Shown piece after piece: positions 37,987-47,116 of a DNA stretch of 64,000 nt (positions are counted from its first letter, which is position 1; each line of letters begins with the position of its first letter). The DNA comes from Bacteroidales bacterium (GTDB lineage Bacteria; Bacteroidota; Bacteroidia; Bacteroidales; F082), in the NCBI GenBank assembly GCA_028277395.1, contig JANQGJ010000070.1, forward strand, positions 1 to 64,000. Reading direction: 5' to 3'. Both the position numbers and the translations under genes were made by a program. The notes beneath the pieces are model-generated. The model saw only the letters and a program-made list of their open reading frames with translations. It made no database searches and was not told the DNA's origin.

Positions 37987-38916
37987 TTAGCTTGATATAA
38001 TATATTCTTTACCTTCTTCACTAATAATTGTATCAGGAAATATTTTGGCGGCTTCTTCTCTCAATTTTTCATAATCGTTTATTCTTGCAGAAAAATGACC
38101 AATAATAAGCTTTGATACATTTGCTTTTTTTGCAATACGCGCAGCATCTCCGGATGTGGAGTGAAACTTTTCAAAAGCCCGTTGTTGCATGCTGTTATCG
38201 AAAGTTGCTTCGTGGTATAATAAAGTTGTGTTTTTTACATATTCAGCTATGGAATCATCAAACCGTGTGTCTGAACAGTATGCATATGACTGGGGTTTGG
38301 GAGGTGGAATCGTAATTTTAGAATTTGCTATAACATTCCCGGAGTCTGTTGTGTAATCATCTCCATTGATAATACTCTGAATATCACTAATCCGGGGATT
38401 ATATTTTTTTATAAAACTTTTTTTGATTTTTCGCTGTTTACTTCTCTGGACAAACTTAAATCCCCATGTGTCAATTCTGTGCACCAAGGGAAAAGAATAA
38501 ACCGAAATATCATCTGTATCAAGTATTTTTGTTAAGCTTTTTCCTTTCAGCTCATGAAATACAACATCAAACGATAATTTAGTATGTACTACATCCAATT
38601 GAATATTTATTATGTTTTTCAGAGGTGCGGGAGCAAAAATGTTGAGTGGTTTATTGCGACCGAGTAAATGATATGTTGATAAAAGTCCTATTAATCCAAA
38701 AAAATGATCACCATGTAAATGGCTTATAAAAATATAGTCGATGATTCCGTGTTTTATGTTGTATTTTATAAGTTGCATTTGGGTACCTTCGCCACAATCA
38801 ATCAGGTAACCATTATTTTTATATGTCAGTAGCTGACTTGAGAGGTGGCCTGTTTTGGTAGGTATTGCTGCAGAGTTACCTAAAATAAATACTGATAAAT
38901 TAAGTCCTTTATCCAT
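37987..38916 (-). CDS. rnz: Ribonuclease Z
   Basis: Metallo-beta-lactamase endonuclease that processes tRNA 3' ends. Zinc-binding motif HLHGDH (H66, H68, D70, H71) follows IDCGEGTQMQL, the family signature. Later ligands are visible in HEATFDNS and IGHFSAR. I chose the ATG at 38916 (MDKGLNLSVFILG, 309 residues), which matches family length; the upstream ATG at 38970 would read through the S1 terminator hairpin. A -7-like TATCTTTG lies 6 bases before this ATG. Confidence 0.93.
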   Translation of the reverse strand: MDKGLNLSVFILGNSAAIPTKTGHLSSQLLTYKNNGYLIDCGEGTQMQLIKYNIKHGIIDYIFISHLHGDHFFGLIGLLSTYHLLGRNKPLNIFAPAPLKNIINIQLDVVHTKLSFDVVFHELKGKSLTKILDTDDISVYSFPLVHRIDTWGFKFVQRSKQRKIKKSFIKKYNPRISDIQSIINGDDYTTDSGNVIANSKITIPPPKPQSYAYCSDTRFDDSIAEYVKNTTLLYHEATFDNSMQQRAFEKFHSTSGDAARIAKKANVSKLIIGHFSARINDYEKLREEAAKIFPDTIISEEGKEYIISS

Positions 38917-38921
38917 ATCTT

Positions 38922-38929
38922 CAAAGATA
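38922..38929 (-). promoter_or_regulatory. Putative -7 element next to the rnz start
   Basis: The minus strand reads TATCTTTG, matching TAnnTTTG, ending 5 bases before the chosen rnz ATG. It would give a leaderless or nearly leaderless mRNA. No -33 TTG at the proper distance. Confidence 0.3.
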
Positions 38930-38947
38930 CGGAAAACCAACGGACAT

Positions 38948-38982
38948 AAAAAAATCCTCCCGTAAAACACAGGAGGATTTTT
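38948..38982 (-). terminator. Intrinsic terminator of rpsA
   Basis: Perfect 11-base arms AAAAATCCTCC (38950-38960) and GGAGGATTTTT (38972-38982). On the minus strand the stem is followed by seven T. It lies 25 bases after the rpsA stop and supports starting rnz downstream of it. Confidence 0.88.
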
Positions 38983-39006
38983 AAGAAATAAAAAATATGT
39001 ATTTGA

Positions 39007-41139
39007 TTATTTTTTACCTGCTTTTTCTTCTTTTTCAATCTCACTTTTCAAGTTTGCAAGTACATCAAGGTCACCAAATGTTGTTTTTTCAACTTTTTCG
39101 TTAACCTTTTTAATTGCACGTTTTGATTTTTGATTTTCAGAAGCTGCTTTTTCTTCGCTTTTTGCTTTAGCAACTCTTGCATCTTCTTCAAACAGACGAG
39201 TGTGAGAAAGGATGATCTTCTTGTTTTCTTTTGAAAACTCAATTACTTTAAAGTCAATGGTTTCTTCTGCTTTAACATTTGAACCATCTTCTTTTTTAAG
39301 ATGACGCATTGGAGCGAAACCTTCAACACCGTATGGTAATGAAACTAATGCTCCTTTGTCGTGAAGATTTATAACTGTTCCCTGGTGTACGGAATCAACT
39401 GTAAATACAGTTTCGAATACATCCCATGGATTTTCTTCAAGTTGTTTATGTCCAAGGCTTAAGCGACGGTTTTCCTCATCGATATCAAGAACGATAACTT
39501 CAATTTCTTCACCAATTTTCGTGAACTCAGCAGGATGTTTTATCTTCTTCGACCAGCTTAAATCGCTAATATGAATTAAACCATCAACACCTTCTTCAAT
39601 TTCAACAAAAATTCCAAAGTTTGTAAAGTTCCTTACGGTAGCTTTATGTTTGGAATTCACCTGATATTTTTCACGAATAGCACTCCATGGATCCGGAACA
39701 AGCTGTTTCATACCAAGAGACATTCTTCTTTCTTCACGGTCAAGTGTAAGAATTACAGCTTCAACTTCGTCACCAACTGCTAAGAAGTCCTGGGCTGTTC
39801 TCAGGTGTTGTGACCATGACATTTCACTAACATGTGTAAGACCTTCTACTCCAGGTGCAATCTCAATAAATGCACCATAATCTGCTAACACAACAACTTT
39901 ACCACTTATCTTATCACCAACTTTAAGTTCAGCATCCAGTGAATCCCATGGGTGAGGAGTTAGTTGTTTTAATCCAAGTGCAATACGCTTTTTATTTTCG
40001 TCGAAATCGAGTATAACAACTTTAAGTTTTTGATCAAGTTCAACAACTTCCTCAGGATGTTTAATGCGTCCCCAGGAAAGGTCGGTAATATGGATCAATC
40101 CATCAACACCACCAAGGTCGATAAATACACCGTAAGTTGTAATATTTTTGGCAATACCTTCAAGTACCTGTCCTTTTTCAAGTTTGGCAATGATTTCAGA
40201 TCTTTGTTGTTCAAGTTCATCTTCAATAAGAGCTTTGTGAGAAACAACAACGTTTTTATATTCATGATTGATCTTAACCACTTTAAATTCCATGGTTTTG
40301 TCAACATAAACATCATAATCCCTGATAGGTTTAACGTCAATCTGAGATCCTGGTAAAAACGCTTCAATACCAAATACATCAACGATAAGTCCGCCTTTTG
40401 TACGACATTTCACATATCCATTAATAACTTCTTCATTATCATGTGCTTCATTAATGCGATCCCATGATTTAAGAATACGTGCTTTTTTGTGAGAAAGTAT
40501 CATCTGACCATTTGAGTCTTCCTGATTTTCCACATAAATGTCAACCACGTCACCTACCTTAATATCAGGATTATACCTGAATTCGTTGAAAGGTACAATT
40601 CCGTCAGATTTATAACCAATGTTTATAACAACCTCACGATTACTAATACCAACTATAGTACCGTCAATAACTTCATGCTCAACAATTGAACTCAGTGAGT
40701 TTGTATAAATATCTTCAAGTTTGGTTCTTTCGCTGGATGAATAGTTGTCTTGTTTCTTCTCAAGTGAATCCCAGTCAAAGTCAGCAGGTATATTTGCCTG
40801 TGCTGCAACTTCTTCTTCCTGTTCTTTGAAAGCAACTTCTTCTTCTTTTTTTACTTCCGGCTCAATAACAGGTTCTGTAATTTCCTCAACAGTTGTTTCT
40901 TCAACAACTGCAACAGGTTCTGTTTTTTCCTCAACAACAGTCTCTTCAGGTTTAACTTCAGGTTCAACTTCAGGTTCAACTTCAGTTTTTACCTCAGTTT
41001 TTACTTCTGGTTCAACTTTAGCTTCATCTTCAGTTTTAGCCTCGGTTTTAACTTCAGTTTTTGTTGATTCTTTGGCTGGGGTATTAGCTACTTCCTCTTT
41101 GTCAGTTGGTTCGGTAGCTTTTTTTTCTAATTCTGACAT
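39007..41139 (-). CDS. rpsA: 30S ribosomal protein S1 with long acidic N-terminal extension
   Basis: Ribosome-associated RNA-binding protein that helps mRNAs dock to the 30S subunit. Six S1 domains are recognisable from about residue 170 to 660 (first DGTIVGISNREVVINIG; third GVFIDLGGVDGLIHITDLSW; sixth GTVINLHDKGALVSLPYGVEGF). Before them is a ~150-residue tail made of repeated E, V, K, T, P motifs (such as VKTEVKTEVEPEVEPEV), unlike the S1 core. The C-terminus is Lys/Glu-rich. The ATG at 41139 (MSELEKKATEP) is chosen; an ATG at 41202 would add 21 residues not typical of S1. Confidence 0.95.
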   Translation of the reverse strand: MSELEKKATEPTDKEEVANTPAKESTKTEVKTEAKTEDEAKVEPEVKTEVKTEVEPEVEPEVKPEETVVEEKTEPVAVVEETTVEEITEPVIEPEVKKEEEVAFKEQEEEVAAQANIPADFDWDSLEKKQDNYSSSERTKLEDIYTNSLSSIVEHEVIDGTIVGISNREVVINIGYKSDGIVPFNEFRYNPDIKVGDVVDIYVENQEDSNGQMILSHKKARILKSWDRINEAHDNEEVINGYVKCRTKGGLIVDVFGIEAFLPGSQIDVKPIRDYDVYVDKTMEFKVVKINHEYKNVVVSHKALIEDELEQQRSEIIAKLEKGQVLEGIAKNITTYGVFIDLGGVDGLIHITDLSWGRIKHPEEVVELDQKLKVVILDFDENKKRIALGLKQLTPHPWDSLDAELKVGDKISGKVVVLADYGAFIEIAPGVEGLTHVSEMSWSQHLRTAQDFLAVGDEVEAVILTLDREERRMSLGMKQLVPDPWSAIREKYQVNSKHKATVRNFTNFGIFVEIEEGVDGLIHISDLSWSKKIKHPAEFTKIGEEIEVIVLDIDEENRRLSLGHKQLEENPWDVFETVFTVDSVHQGTVINLHDKGALVSLPYGVEGFAPMRHLKKEDGSNVKAEETIDFKVIEFSKENKKIILSHTRLFEEDARVAKAKSEEKAASENQKSKRAIKKVNEKVEKTTFGDLDVLANLKSEIEKEEKAGKK

Positions 41140-41271
41140 TAAAAAATAATTGTGTTTCAAAATCAACCGCCCGGGACTTGTGACCTGAAACTGATTATAC
41201 AAAAGTTAATGATTTTAAGATTTTGGCTTATAATTATTTACCAAAATTCCGGACTCCTTAAAATCGGGCTG

Positions 41272-41300
41272 CAAAAGTACTGATATTTATCGAATTACAA
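41272..41300 (-). promoter_or_regulatory. Probable rpsA promoter
   Basis: On the minus strand TTG (41300-41298) is followed after 18 bases by TACTTTTG (41279-41272) and C, close to the Bacteroidota -33/-7 consensus. It leaves an untranslated leader of about 125 bases, space for feedback regulation, although no structure was identified. Confidence 0.55.
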
Positions 41301-41339
41301 AAATTTATTATCAACTATTTTCAACCTGATTATTTATGC

Positions 41340-41347
41340 TATATTTG
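41340..41347 (+). promoter_or_regulatory. Putative -7 element for ychF
   Basis: TATATTTG followed by C, perfect -7 match, 66 bases upstream of the ychF ATG. The -33 region reads TTTC/TCAA and is weak. Confidence 0.5.
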
Positions 41348-41413
41348 CCGTTTGAAATCCCTTGATATTCAAAGGTTAATCATCAGATATACAAACAATT
41401 AATAATAATCAAT

Positions 41414-42508
41414 ATGTCGTTAAACTGCGGAATAATCGGCTTGACCAATACGGGTAAAACTACAATTTTCAATTGTATGTCAAATACTAAGGCTCAAAGT
41501 TCAAATTATGCTTTCAGTGCTACAAAATCAAATATTGGAATAGTAGATGTTCCCGATCCACGTTTATACAAACTTGATGATATTGTTCATTCCGAAAAGG
41601 TTGTTCCGGCAACAGTTGAAATAGTAGATGTTCCCGGTTTGGCTAAAGGTGCCAGTGAAGGTGAAGGAGTTGGTAACAAATTTCTGGCTGATATTCAGCA
41701 AACGGATGCTCTGATTCATGTATTGAGATGTTTTGATGATGATAACCTGGCACATATTGAAGGATCAGTAGACCCTGTCAGAGATCTGGAGATCGTTGAT
41801 TTCGAATTACAGGTTCGTGATCTTGATTTGGTTGAGAGAAAAATTCAGAGACTTGAAAAGCTTATAAAGTCAGGTGATAAGGATGCTAAACGTGCAATTG
41901 AGGCTTTACAGAAATATAAAAATCATCTTGAGAATTTTGGTAATGCGCGTACAGCCCCGGTTGCGGAAGGAGATGAGGTTTATATACGAGATATGCAGTT
42001 GTTAACAGATAAAACTGTACTCTATGTTTGTAACGTAGATGACTCTTCGGCCGTTGAAGGAAATGACTATGTTAAATCTGTGATAGAATATCTTGGAAGT
42101 GATGATAACCTGATCATTGTTGCCGGAGAACTCGAGGCAGAAATATCAGAACTGGATGATGAAAATGACAGGAAAGAATTTTTGTCAGATGCCGGTCTTG
42201 AAGAACCTGGTGTAAACAGGTTGATCAGATCTGCATATAATGCACTGGACCTTCAGTCGTTTTTTACTGCCGGACCAAAAGAAATAAAAGCCTGGACCAT
42301 AAAAAAAGGAATGAAAGCCCCGGAAGCATCCGGTGTAATTCATAGTGATCTTGAACGTGGTTTTATTCGTGCTGAAGTTATCAAATATGATGATTATATT
42401 TCTTTAGGGTCGGAACAGTCCGTCAAAGATGCCGGTAAATTTCATGTGGAAGGTAAAAATTACATTGTTGAAGACGGGGATGTTATGCATATAAGGTTTA
42501 ATGTGTAA
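41414..42508 (+). CDS. ychF: Ribosome-binding ATPase YchF (Obg family)
   Basis: Universally conserved Obg-family P-loop ATPase that binds ribosomes. The P-loop GLTNTGKTT (residues 9-17) and the following DVPGLAKGASEGEGVGNKFL switch region are clear. A coiled-coil insert (about 125-170) and the C-terminal TGS domain (KAWTIKKGMKAPEASGVIHSDLERGFIRAEVI) complete the family layout. 364 residues is normal. It is monocistronic, with a -7 element upstream and a strong terminator downstream. Confidence 0.96.
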   Translation: MSLNCGIIGLTNTGKTTIFNCMSNTKAQSSNYAFSATKSNIGIVDVPDPRLYKLDDIVHSEKVVPATVEIVDVPGLAKGASEGEGVGNKFLADIQQTDALIHVLRCFDDDNLAHIEGSVDPVRDLEIVDFELQVRDLDLVERKIQRLEKLIKSGDKDAKRAIEALQKYKNHLENFGNARTAPVAEGDEVYIRDMQLLTDKTVLYVCNVDDSSAVEGNDYVKSVIEYLGSDDNLIIVAGELEAEISELDDENDRKEFLSDAGLEEPGVNRLIRSAYNALDLQSFFTAGPKEIKAWTIKKGMKAPEASGVIHSDLERGFIRAEVIKYDDYISLGSEQSVKDAGKFHVEGKNYIVEDGDVMHIRFNV

Positions 42509-42533
42509 GGTTACGTGTTAAATAATAAACTAT

Positions 42534-42582
42534 AAATCCGGGTTACTGATCAAAAGATTAATGTAGAACCCGGATTTTTTTT
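42534..42582 (+). terminator. Intrinsic terminator of ychF
   Basis: Arms AAATCCGGGTT (42534-42544) and AACCCGGATTT (42567-42577) pair perfectly and are followed by a run of T (to 42582). It lies between the convergent ychF and clpB stops and may also slow transcription from clpB. Confidence 0.88.
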
Positions 42583-42605
42583 CTTATTATATAAACTGAT
42601 AATGT

Positions 42606-45203
42606 TTAGCTGCTTTGATTTATGAAAACAAAGTCATCATTGTCAATATCAACCAGAATTTTCTCATTTGGGAGCAGTTCTCCAGACAAGATCATTTTTG
42701 ATAACTGGTTAAGTACCTCACGTTGTATTACCCTTTTTAACGGGCGTGCTCCAAATAACGGATCATAACCAATTTCTGCAAGCTTTTCAATTGCATTATC
42801 AGTAATGTTTATATCGATGTTGTTTTGTTTGAGCATCTGTCTGACATTGTTAAACTGAAGCTTAACAATATCATTGGTTTCGGAACGTGATAAAGGTTTG
42901 AACATTATAACTTCATCAATTCTGTTTAGAAACTCCGGACGAATGGTTTGTTTAAGTAAAGCCATTACTTCTGTCTGTGTTTTTTCTGTTTTTTGTTGCA
43001 GATTTTCACTGGTCAGACCAGCCAGATTTTCCTGAATTATATGCGAACCAATATTTGATGTCATTATAATAATTGTGTTTTTAAAATCCACAATACGTCC
43101 TTTATTGTCTGTTAACCTTCCGTCGTCTAATACCTGCAGCAATATGTTGAAAACATCCGGGTGGGCCTTTTCAATTTCATCCAGTAGTACTACTGAATAT
43201 GGTTTTCTACGAACAGCTTCAGTAAGTTGACCGCTTTCATCATAACCTACGTAACCCGGAGGTGCACCAATTAATCGTGATACAGAATGTCTTTCCTGAT
43301 ATTCTGACATATCAATCCTAACCATTGCATTTTCGTTGTTAAACAGGAAGTCAGCAAGTGCTTTGGCAAGCTCTGTTTTACCTACACCGGTAGTTCCTAT
43401 GAATATAAATGAACCAATTGGTCGTTTTTCATCCTGCAATCCTGCTCTGCTTCTTCGTATTGCATCAGAGATTGCTGTAATCGCTTCATCCTGCCCTATA
43501 ACACGTTTGTGAAGTTCGGCTTCAAGATTTAAAAGCTTTTCCCTTTCACTTTGCAACATTCTGCTTACCGGAATTCCTGTCCACCTTGATATCACGTCAG
43601 CAATATCTTCAGCTCCCACTTCTTCATTTATCATTGGATTGTCTCCCTGAAGGTCTACAAGCTGAGCTCTAAGTGCTTCAAGATCTGCCTGAATATCAAG
43701 TATTTTGCCATATCTGATTTCAGCCACTTTTCCAAGATCACCGTCCCGTTCAGCCTGTTCAGCAATTATCTTCAAATCTTCAAGTTCCTGTTTCTTGCTC
43801 TGTATTTTATCTACAAGATCTTTTTCAGCCTGCCAGGCTGCTTTCAGGCTTGTTCTTTCTTCGTTTAAGTTTGCGAGGTTTTCTTTAATGGCCTCCATTT
43901 TCACTTTATCTTTTTCTCTTTTTATGGCCTCCCTTTCAATTTCAAGCTGACGAACTCTGCGTTCAACATTTTCAAGCTCTTCAGGTACAGAGTTGATCTC
44001 AAGCTTTAGCTTTGATGCAGCCTCATCAATCAGGTCGATAGCTTTATCCGGCAAAAACCTTTCGGTAATGTATCTTTGCGATAACTCAACAGCGGAAACT
44101 ATAGCTTCATCTTTAATCCTGACTTTATGATGTGTTTCATACCTGTCTTTTAGTCCACGTAAGATGGAAATAGCTGACATGCTATCAGGTTCATCAATCA
44201 AAACCTGCTGAAATCGTCTTTCCAGTGCTTTGTCTTTCTCAAAAAATTTCTGGTATTCCTTTAATGTAGTAGCACCAATTGCTTTTAATTCACCTCTCGC
44301 AAGTGCTGGTTTCAGTATGTTTGCAGCATCCATTGCACCTTCTCCTTTGCCGGCTCCTACAAGGGTATGTATCTCGTCTATAAATAATATTATTTCACCT
44401 TCGGCAGAAAGAACTTCTTTAACCACGGCCTTGAGCCTCTCTTCAAACTCACCTTTGTATTTTGCTCCGGCGATCAATGCACCCATATCCAGAGAATATA
44501 TCAAATTTGATTTAAGGTTCTCCGGAACATCTCCATTTACAATTCTGTGTGCAAGCCCTTCGGCAATGGCAGTTTTTCCAACACCGGGCTCTCCAATTAA
44601 AATCGGGTTGTTTTTTGTTCTCCTGGAAAGTATTTGCAATACCCGTCGTATTTCATCATCACGACCAATAACAGGGTCAAGTTTGCCTGATCCGGCAAGG
44701 TCATTTAAATTACGTGCATACCTGTTAAGAGCATTGTACTGATCTTCTGCACTTTGATTTACGGCAGAAGCTCCTTTTCTTAGTTGCCGGATAGCTTCTG
44801 TTAAATCCTTCTTTGTTACATTATTATCCTTTAATAGATTTGAAGCAGTACTCTTTACTTCAAGTATGGCAATAAGCAGATGTTCTATTGAGATGTATTC
44901 ATCATTAAATTCTTTTAAATATTGTCGGGATTTCTGAAGCACATCTCTTGCTTCATTTGAAAAATAACCTTCACCTCCCGATACTTTCGGAAGTGATTCA
45001 ATGATCTTATCTACGGCCTGAGAAAATACTGTGTAATTTACATTTAGCTTTTTAATTAGAAATGGTATAACATTTTCATCAACCAAAAGAACAGCCTTTA
45101 GCAGGTGTATGCTTTCAATGGCCTGGTTGTCATTAGCTGATGCTATTTCCTGGGCTTTTTGAATTGCCTCCTGTGATTTTATTGTGAATTGATTTAAGTT
45201 CAT
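42606..45203 (-). CDS. clpB: Protein disaggregase ClpB
   Basis: Hexameric AAA+ chaperone that rescues aggregated proteins with DnaK. The N-terminal Clp repeat domain (residues ~1-145) precedes NBD1 with Walker A GEPGVGKTAI and Walker B ILFIDEIHTLVGAG, the coiled-coil middle domain (about 405-525) that distinguishes ClpB from ClpA and ClpC, and NBD2 with GTTGVGKTEL and VVLLDEIEKAHPDV. At 865 residues it is full length. An inverted repeat lies about 105-135 bases upstream and could be regulatory. Confidence 0.97.
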   Translation of the reverse strand: MNLNQFTIKSQEAIQKAQEIASANDNQAIESIHLLKAVLLVDENVIPFLIKKLNVNYTVFSQAVDKIIESLPKVSGGEGYFSNEARDVLQKSRQYLKEFNDEYISIEHLLIAILEVKSTASNLLKDNNVTKKDLTEAIRQLRKGASAVNQSAEDQYNALNRYARNLNDLAGSGKLDPVIGRDDEIRRVLQILSRRTKNNPILIGEPGVGKTAIAEGLAHRIVNGDVPENLKSNLIYSLDMGALIAGAKYKGEFEERLKAVVKEVLSAEGEIILFIDEIHTLVGAGKGEGAMDAANILKPALARGELKAIGATTLKEYQKFFEKDKALERRFQQVLIDEPDSMSAISILRGLKDRYETHHKVRIKDEAIVSAVELSQRYITERFLPDKAIDLIDEAASKLKLEINSVPEELENVERRVRQLEIEREAIKREKDKVKMEAIKENLANLNEERTSLKAAWQAEKDLVDKIQSKKQELEDLKIIAEQAERDGDLGKVAEIRYGKILDIQADLEALRAQLVDLQGDNPMINEEVGAEDIADVISRWTGIPVSRMLQSEREKLLNLEAELHKRVIGQDEAITAISDAIRRSRAGLQDEKRPIGSFIFIGTTGVGKTELAKALADFLFNNENAMVRIDMSEYQERHSVSRLIGAPPGYVGYDESGQLTEAVRRKPYSVVLLDEIEKAHPDVFNILLQVLDDGRLTDNKGRIVDFKNTIIIMTSNIGSHIIQENLAGLTSENLQQKTEKTQTEVMALLKQTIRPEFLNRIDEVIMFKPLSRSETNDIVKLQFNNVRQMLKQNNIDINITDNAIEKLAEIGYDPLFGARPLKRVIQREVLNQLSKMILSGELLPNEKILVDIDNDDFVFINQSS

Positions 45204-45309
45204 ATCTTTTATATTTTTTCTTTTTTCCTGTTTTCATCAAAACACAGCAAACATGTTACCAACCCGTTAAAAGCATAAAAAGTGGAAAATATGACATGTG
45301 TTCTTGAAT

Positions 45310-45336
45310 CTAACTGTCAAAATGACTGATAGTTAG
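45310..45336. promoter_or_regulatory. Inverted repeat in the clpB upstream region
   Basis: CTAACTGTCA and TGATAGTTAG form a 10-base stem (one G-T pair) with a 7-base loop. It lies between divergent clpB and the CoA-binding gene, about 107 bases from the clpB ATG. It could be a protein-binding site or an RNA hairpin in the clpB leader; no regulator is identified. It is not a CIRCE element. Confidence 0.35.
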
Positions 45337-45478
45337 GTAATTATGTCTTGTTGATATGTCTGAAATATATTAAATCAAACCAGGTTAAGATTTTACAGTT
45401 AACCGAAAATAAAATTCATTATGAATCGTTTAATAAGTTGTATTTTAGTAATTGTTTTTTATTGATTATCCATTGATC

Positions 45479-45841
45479 ATGTCAAAGAAGACTTTAGTAA
45501 TCGGCGGTAGTACCAATACTTCAAGGTTTTCCAATAAAGCTATAAAAGAATTGACAGCTAAAGGACATGAAGTTGTTTCAATTGGTAGGTCAGGATCTGT
45601 AGTAGGTTCCGTTAAAATAGATGTGGGAATGTCATGGTACGATGATATACATACAGTTACAATGTATATTCGACCATCATTACAAAAGGAATACTATGAT
45701 TATGTTGTTGGATTGAAACCGGATCGTATAATATTTAATCCCGGTACAGAGAACAGTGAATTTGCATTAATTGCAAAAGAGAATGGGATAGAAGTAGTTG
45801 AGAAATGTACTCTTGTTATGTTACTCAAAGGAATATATTAA
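45479..45841 (+). CDS. CoA-binding domain protein (YccU-like)
   Basis: Small Rossmann-type protein (120 residues) of the CoA-binding domain 2 family. TLVIGGSTNTSRFSNKAI corresponds to the glycine-rich nucleotide-binding start, and later segments KPDRIIFNPGTENSEFALIAKENGIEVVEKCTLVMLL match the family C-terminus, with the conserved Cys before a hydrophobic strand. I chose the ATG at 45479 over a TTG at 45452. The biological role of the family is poorly known. Confidence 0.83.
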   Translation: MSKKTLVIGGSTNTSRFSNKAIKELTAKGHEVVSIGRSGSVVGSVKIDVGMSWYDDIHTVTMYIRPSLQKEYYDYVVGLKPDRIIFNPGTENSEFALIAKENGIEVVEKCTLVMLLKGIY

Positions 45842-45867
45842 AGACGTTACTATTTTGTTTTTATTTT

Positions 45868-45875
45868 TAATTTTG
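45868..45875 (+). promoter_or_regulatory. Putative -7 element for the type B cargo-yajC-coaE cluster
   Basis: TAATTTTG followed by C matches TAnnTTTG(C), 33 bases before the ATG at 45909. No clear -33. Confidence 0.4.
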
Positions 45876-45908
45876 CCAATCACAAATAATCACCTAAGGG
45901 TATAAATA

Positions 45909-47108
45909 ATGAAAAGAACTACCGGAGAGGTTACCAAATTTGCTTTATTGATTCTGATATTAACATTTGTTTCTATTAACTCATCCTATTCCCAGTCAAG
46001 AGTTGATTGTGAGATTAAAACAGACGAGACATTCCCGGTTTGTCCTGATCTTTTCTTTGAGTTATTTGTATTTGAAGGCCCAAACCAAAAGTACAACTGG
46101 GAGGTTAAAGAAGGTAATAGTTTTGTAAGTGTTGGAGATGAGTCTGCTTTACTAACAAGTATTGTTGACTCTACAACATACAGATTGACCGTTATTGATA
46201 CAATTCAGGAGGATACTTGTATGAGTGATCTTTTTGGTGTGGGAGTTCGTCCACAGATTAATATAGACTTTGTGCTACTGGATACCACCTGTACCGGAGG
46301 TAGTATTCAGGTTGTTGATAATGGGAAGGTAAAAGCTATTGCCAGTGGAGCTTTTGAACCGGATGAATATCAGTATATCTGGGATGTTCCACCACTTCAG
46401 ATTGATATGCTTGATTCATCGATTGCATTTGGGCTTAGAGCTCACCAGTTCTATGATATTAAAGTAATTGATTATTATGGATGTCCGAAAACAGAATCAT
46501 TCTGGAATATAGCACATAGTAATCCTGTTGTTGAAATTGATGCCGAGCCGGATACTGTATATATTCAGAATCCCTATATCACATTTTCATATATTAATTT
46601 ATCAGAAGACAGCATTCCTATTAAAGAAGGTTCAGAAACATGGTGGTTCAGCGATACAATTTATGATCCCGATAAAGAAAATATAAGTCATGAGAAAGAG
46701 CCAACCTATATGTATGGCTCAGTGGGGGAGTACTGGGTAGAGTTGACCGTACAGAATGAAAAAAGATGTGATACAACATTTACAAAGACTGTTTATGTAA
46801 AACCGGTTGAATTATTTATACCTAACGTGTTTACGCCCGGAACGGGTGACGACGTTAATGAAACCTTTGAAATAACAGATGATCCCGATAAGCTTGTAAG
46901 GGATAATCCACTTGAAAAGTTCTATGTTAGCTCGAAACTTACTATATTTAACAGGTCAGGAAGGGTTGTATATAGAGCCGAAAATTATGATAATAGCTGG
47001 AACGGTGATAATCTGCCTGATGGTGTCTATTACTATGTTCTTGAGTGTTATGGAGTTAAAAGTAATGATATTTTCAAGGGGTCAGTTACAATTATAAGAG
47101 GAAATTAA
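45909..47108 (+). CDS. PKD-like secreted protein with T9SS type B sorting domain
   Basis: Exported 399-residue protein. The signal peptide ends SSYSQ. The body has Ig/PKD-type beta-sandwiches, including a PKD-like unit (about 215-298; PTYMYGSVGEYWVELTVQNEKRCDTTFTKTVYV). The C-terminus from about residue 305 (IPNVFTPGTGDDVNETF to KGSVTIIRGN) is a type B sorting domain (gliding-motility C-terminal type), so the protein should go through the T9SS. It heads a plus-strand cluster with DUF1573, yajC, ybbR-like and coaE genes. No PorP partner is adjacent, unlike the giant protein at 25917. Confidence 0.85.
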   Translation: MKRTTGEVTKFALLILILTFVSINSSYSQSRVDCEIKTDETFPVCPDLFFELFVFEGPNQKYNWEVKEGNSFVSVGDESALLTSIVDSTTYRLTVIDTIQEDTCMSDLFGVGVRPQINIDFVLLDTTCTGGSIQVVDNGKVKAIASGAFEPDEYQYIWDVPPLQIDMLDSSIAFGLRAHQFYDIKVIDYYGCPKTESFWNIAHSNPVVEIDAEPDTVYIQNPYITFSYINLSEDSIPIKEGSETWWFSDTIYDPDKENISHEKEPTYMYGSVGEYWVELTVQNEKRCDTTFTKTVYVKPVELFIPNVFTPGTGDDVNETFEITDDPDKLVRDNPLEKFYVSSKLTIFNRSGRVVYRAENYDNSWNGDNLPDGVYYYVLECYGVKSNDIFKGSVTIIRGN

Positions 47109-47116
47109 TCATAAAG

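Noticed and set aside
38917-38970. Longer N-terminus for RNase Z
   Set aside because: The extra 18 codons overlap the rpsA terminator stem and do not resemble the family's N-terminus.
40745-41149. Ser/Thr-rich plus-strand open frame
   Set aside because: It is the antisense of the Glu/Val/Thr repeats in the S1 tail. Its composition follows from the repeat and there is no promoter.
41140-41202. Longer N-terminus for ribosomal protein S1
   Set aside because: The extra 21 residues are not typical, and the ATG at 41139 begins the usual acidic tail.
44230-44742. 170-codon plus-strand frame inside clpB
   Set aside because: It is antisense to conserved ATPase motifs of ClpB and shows no family resemblance.
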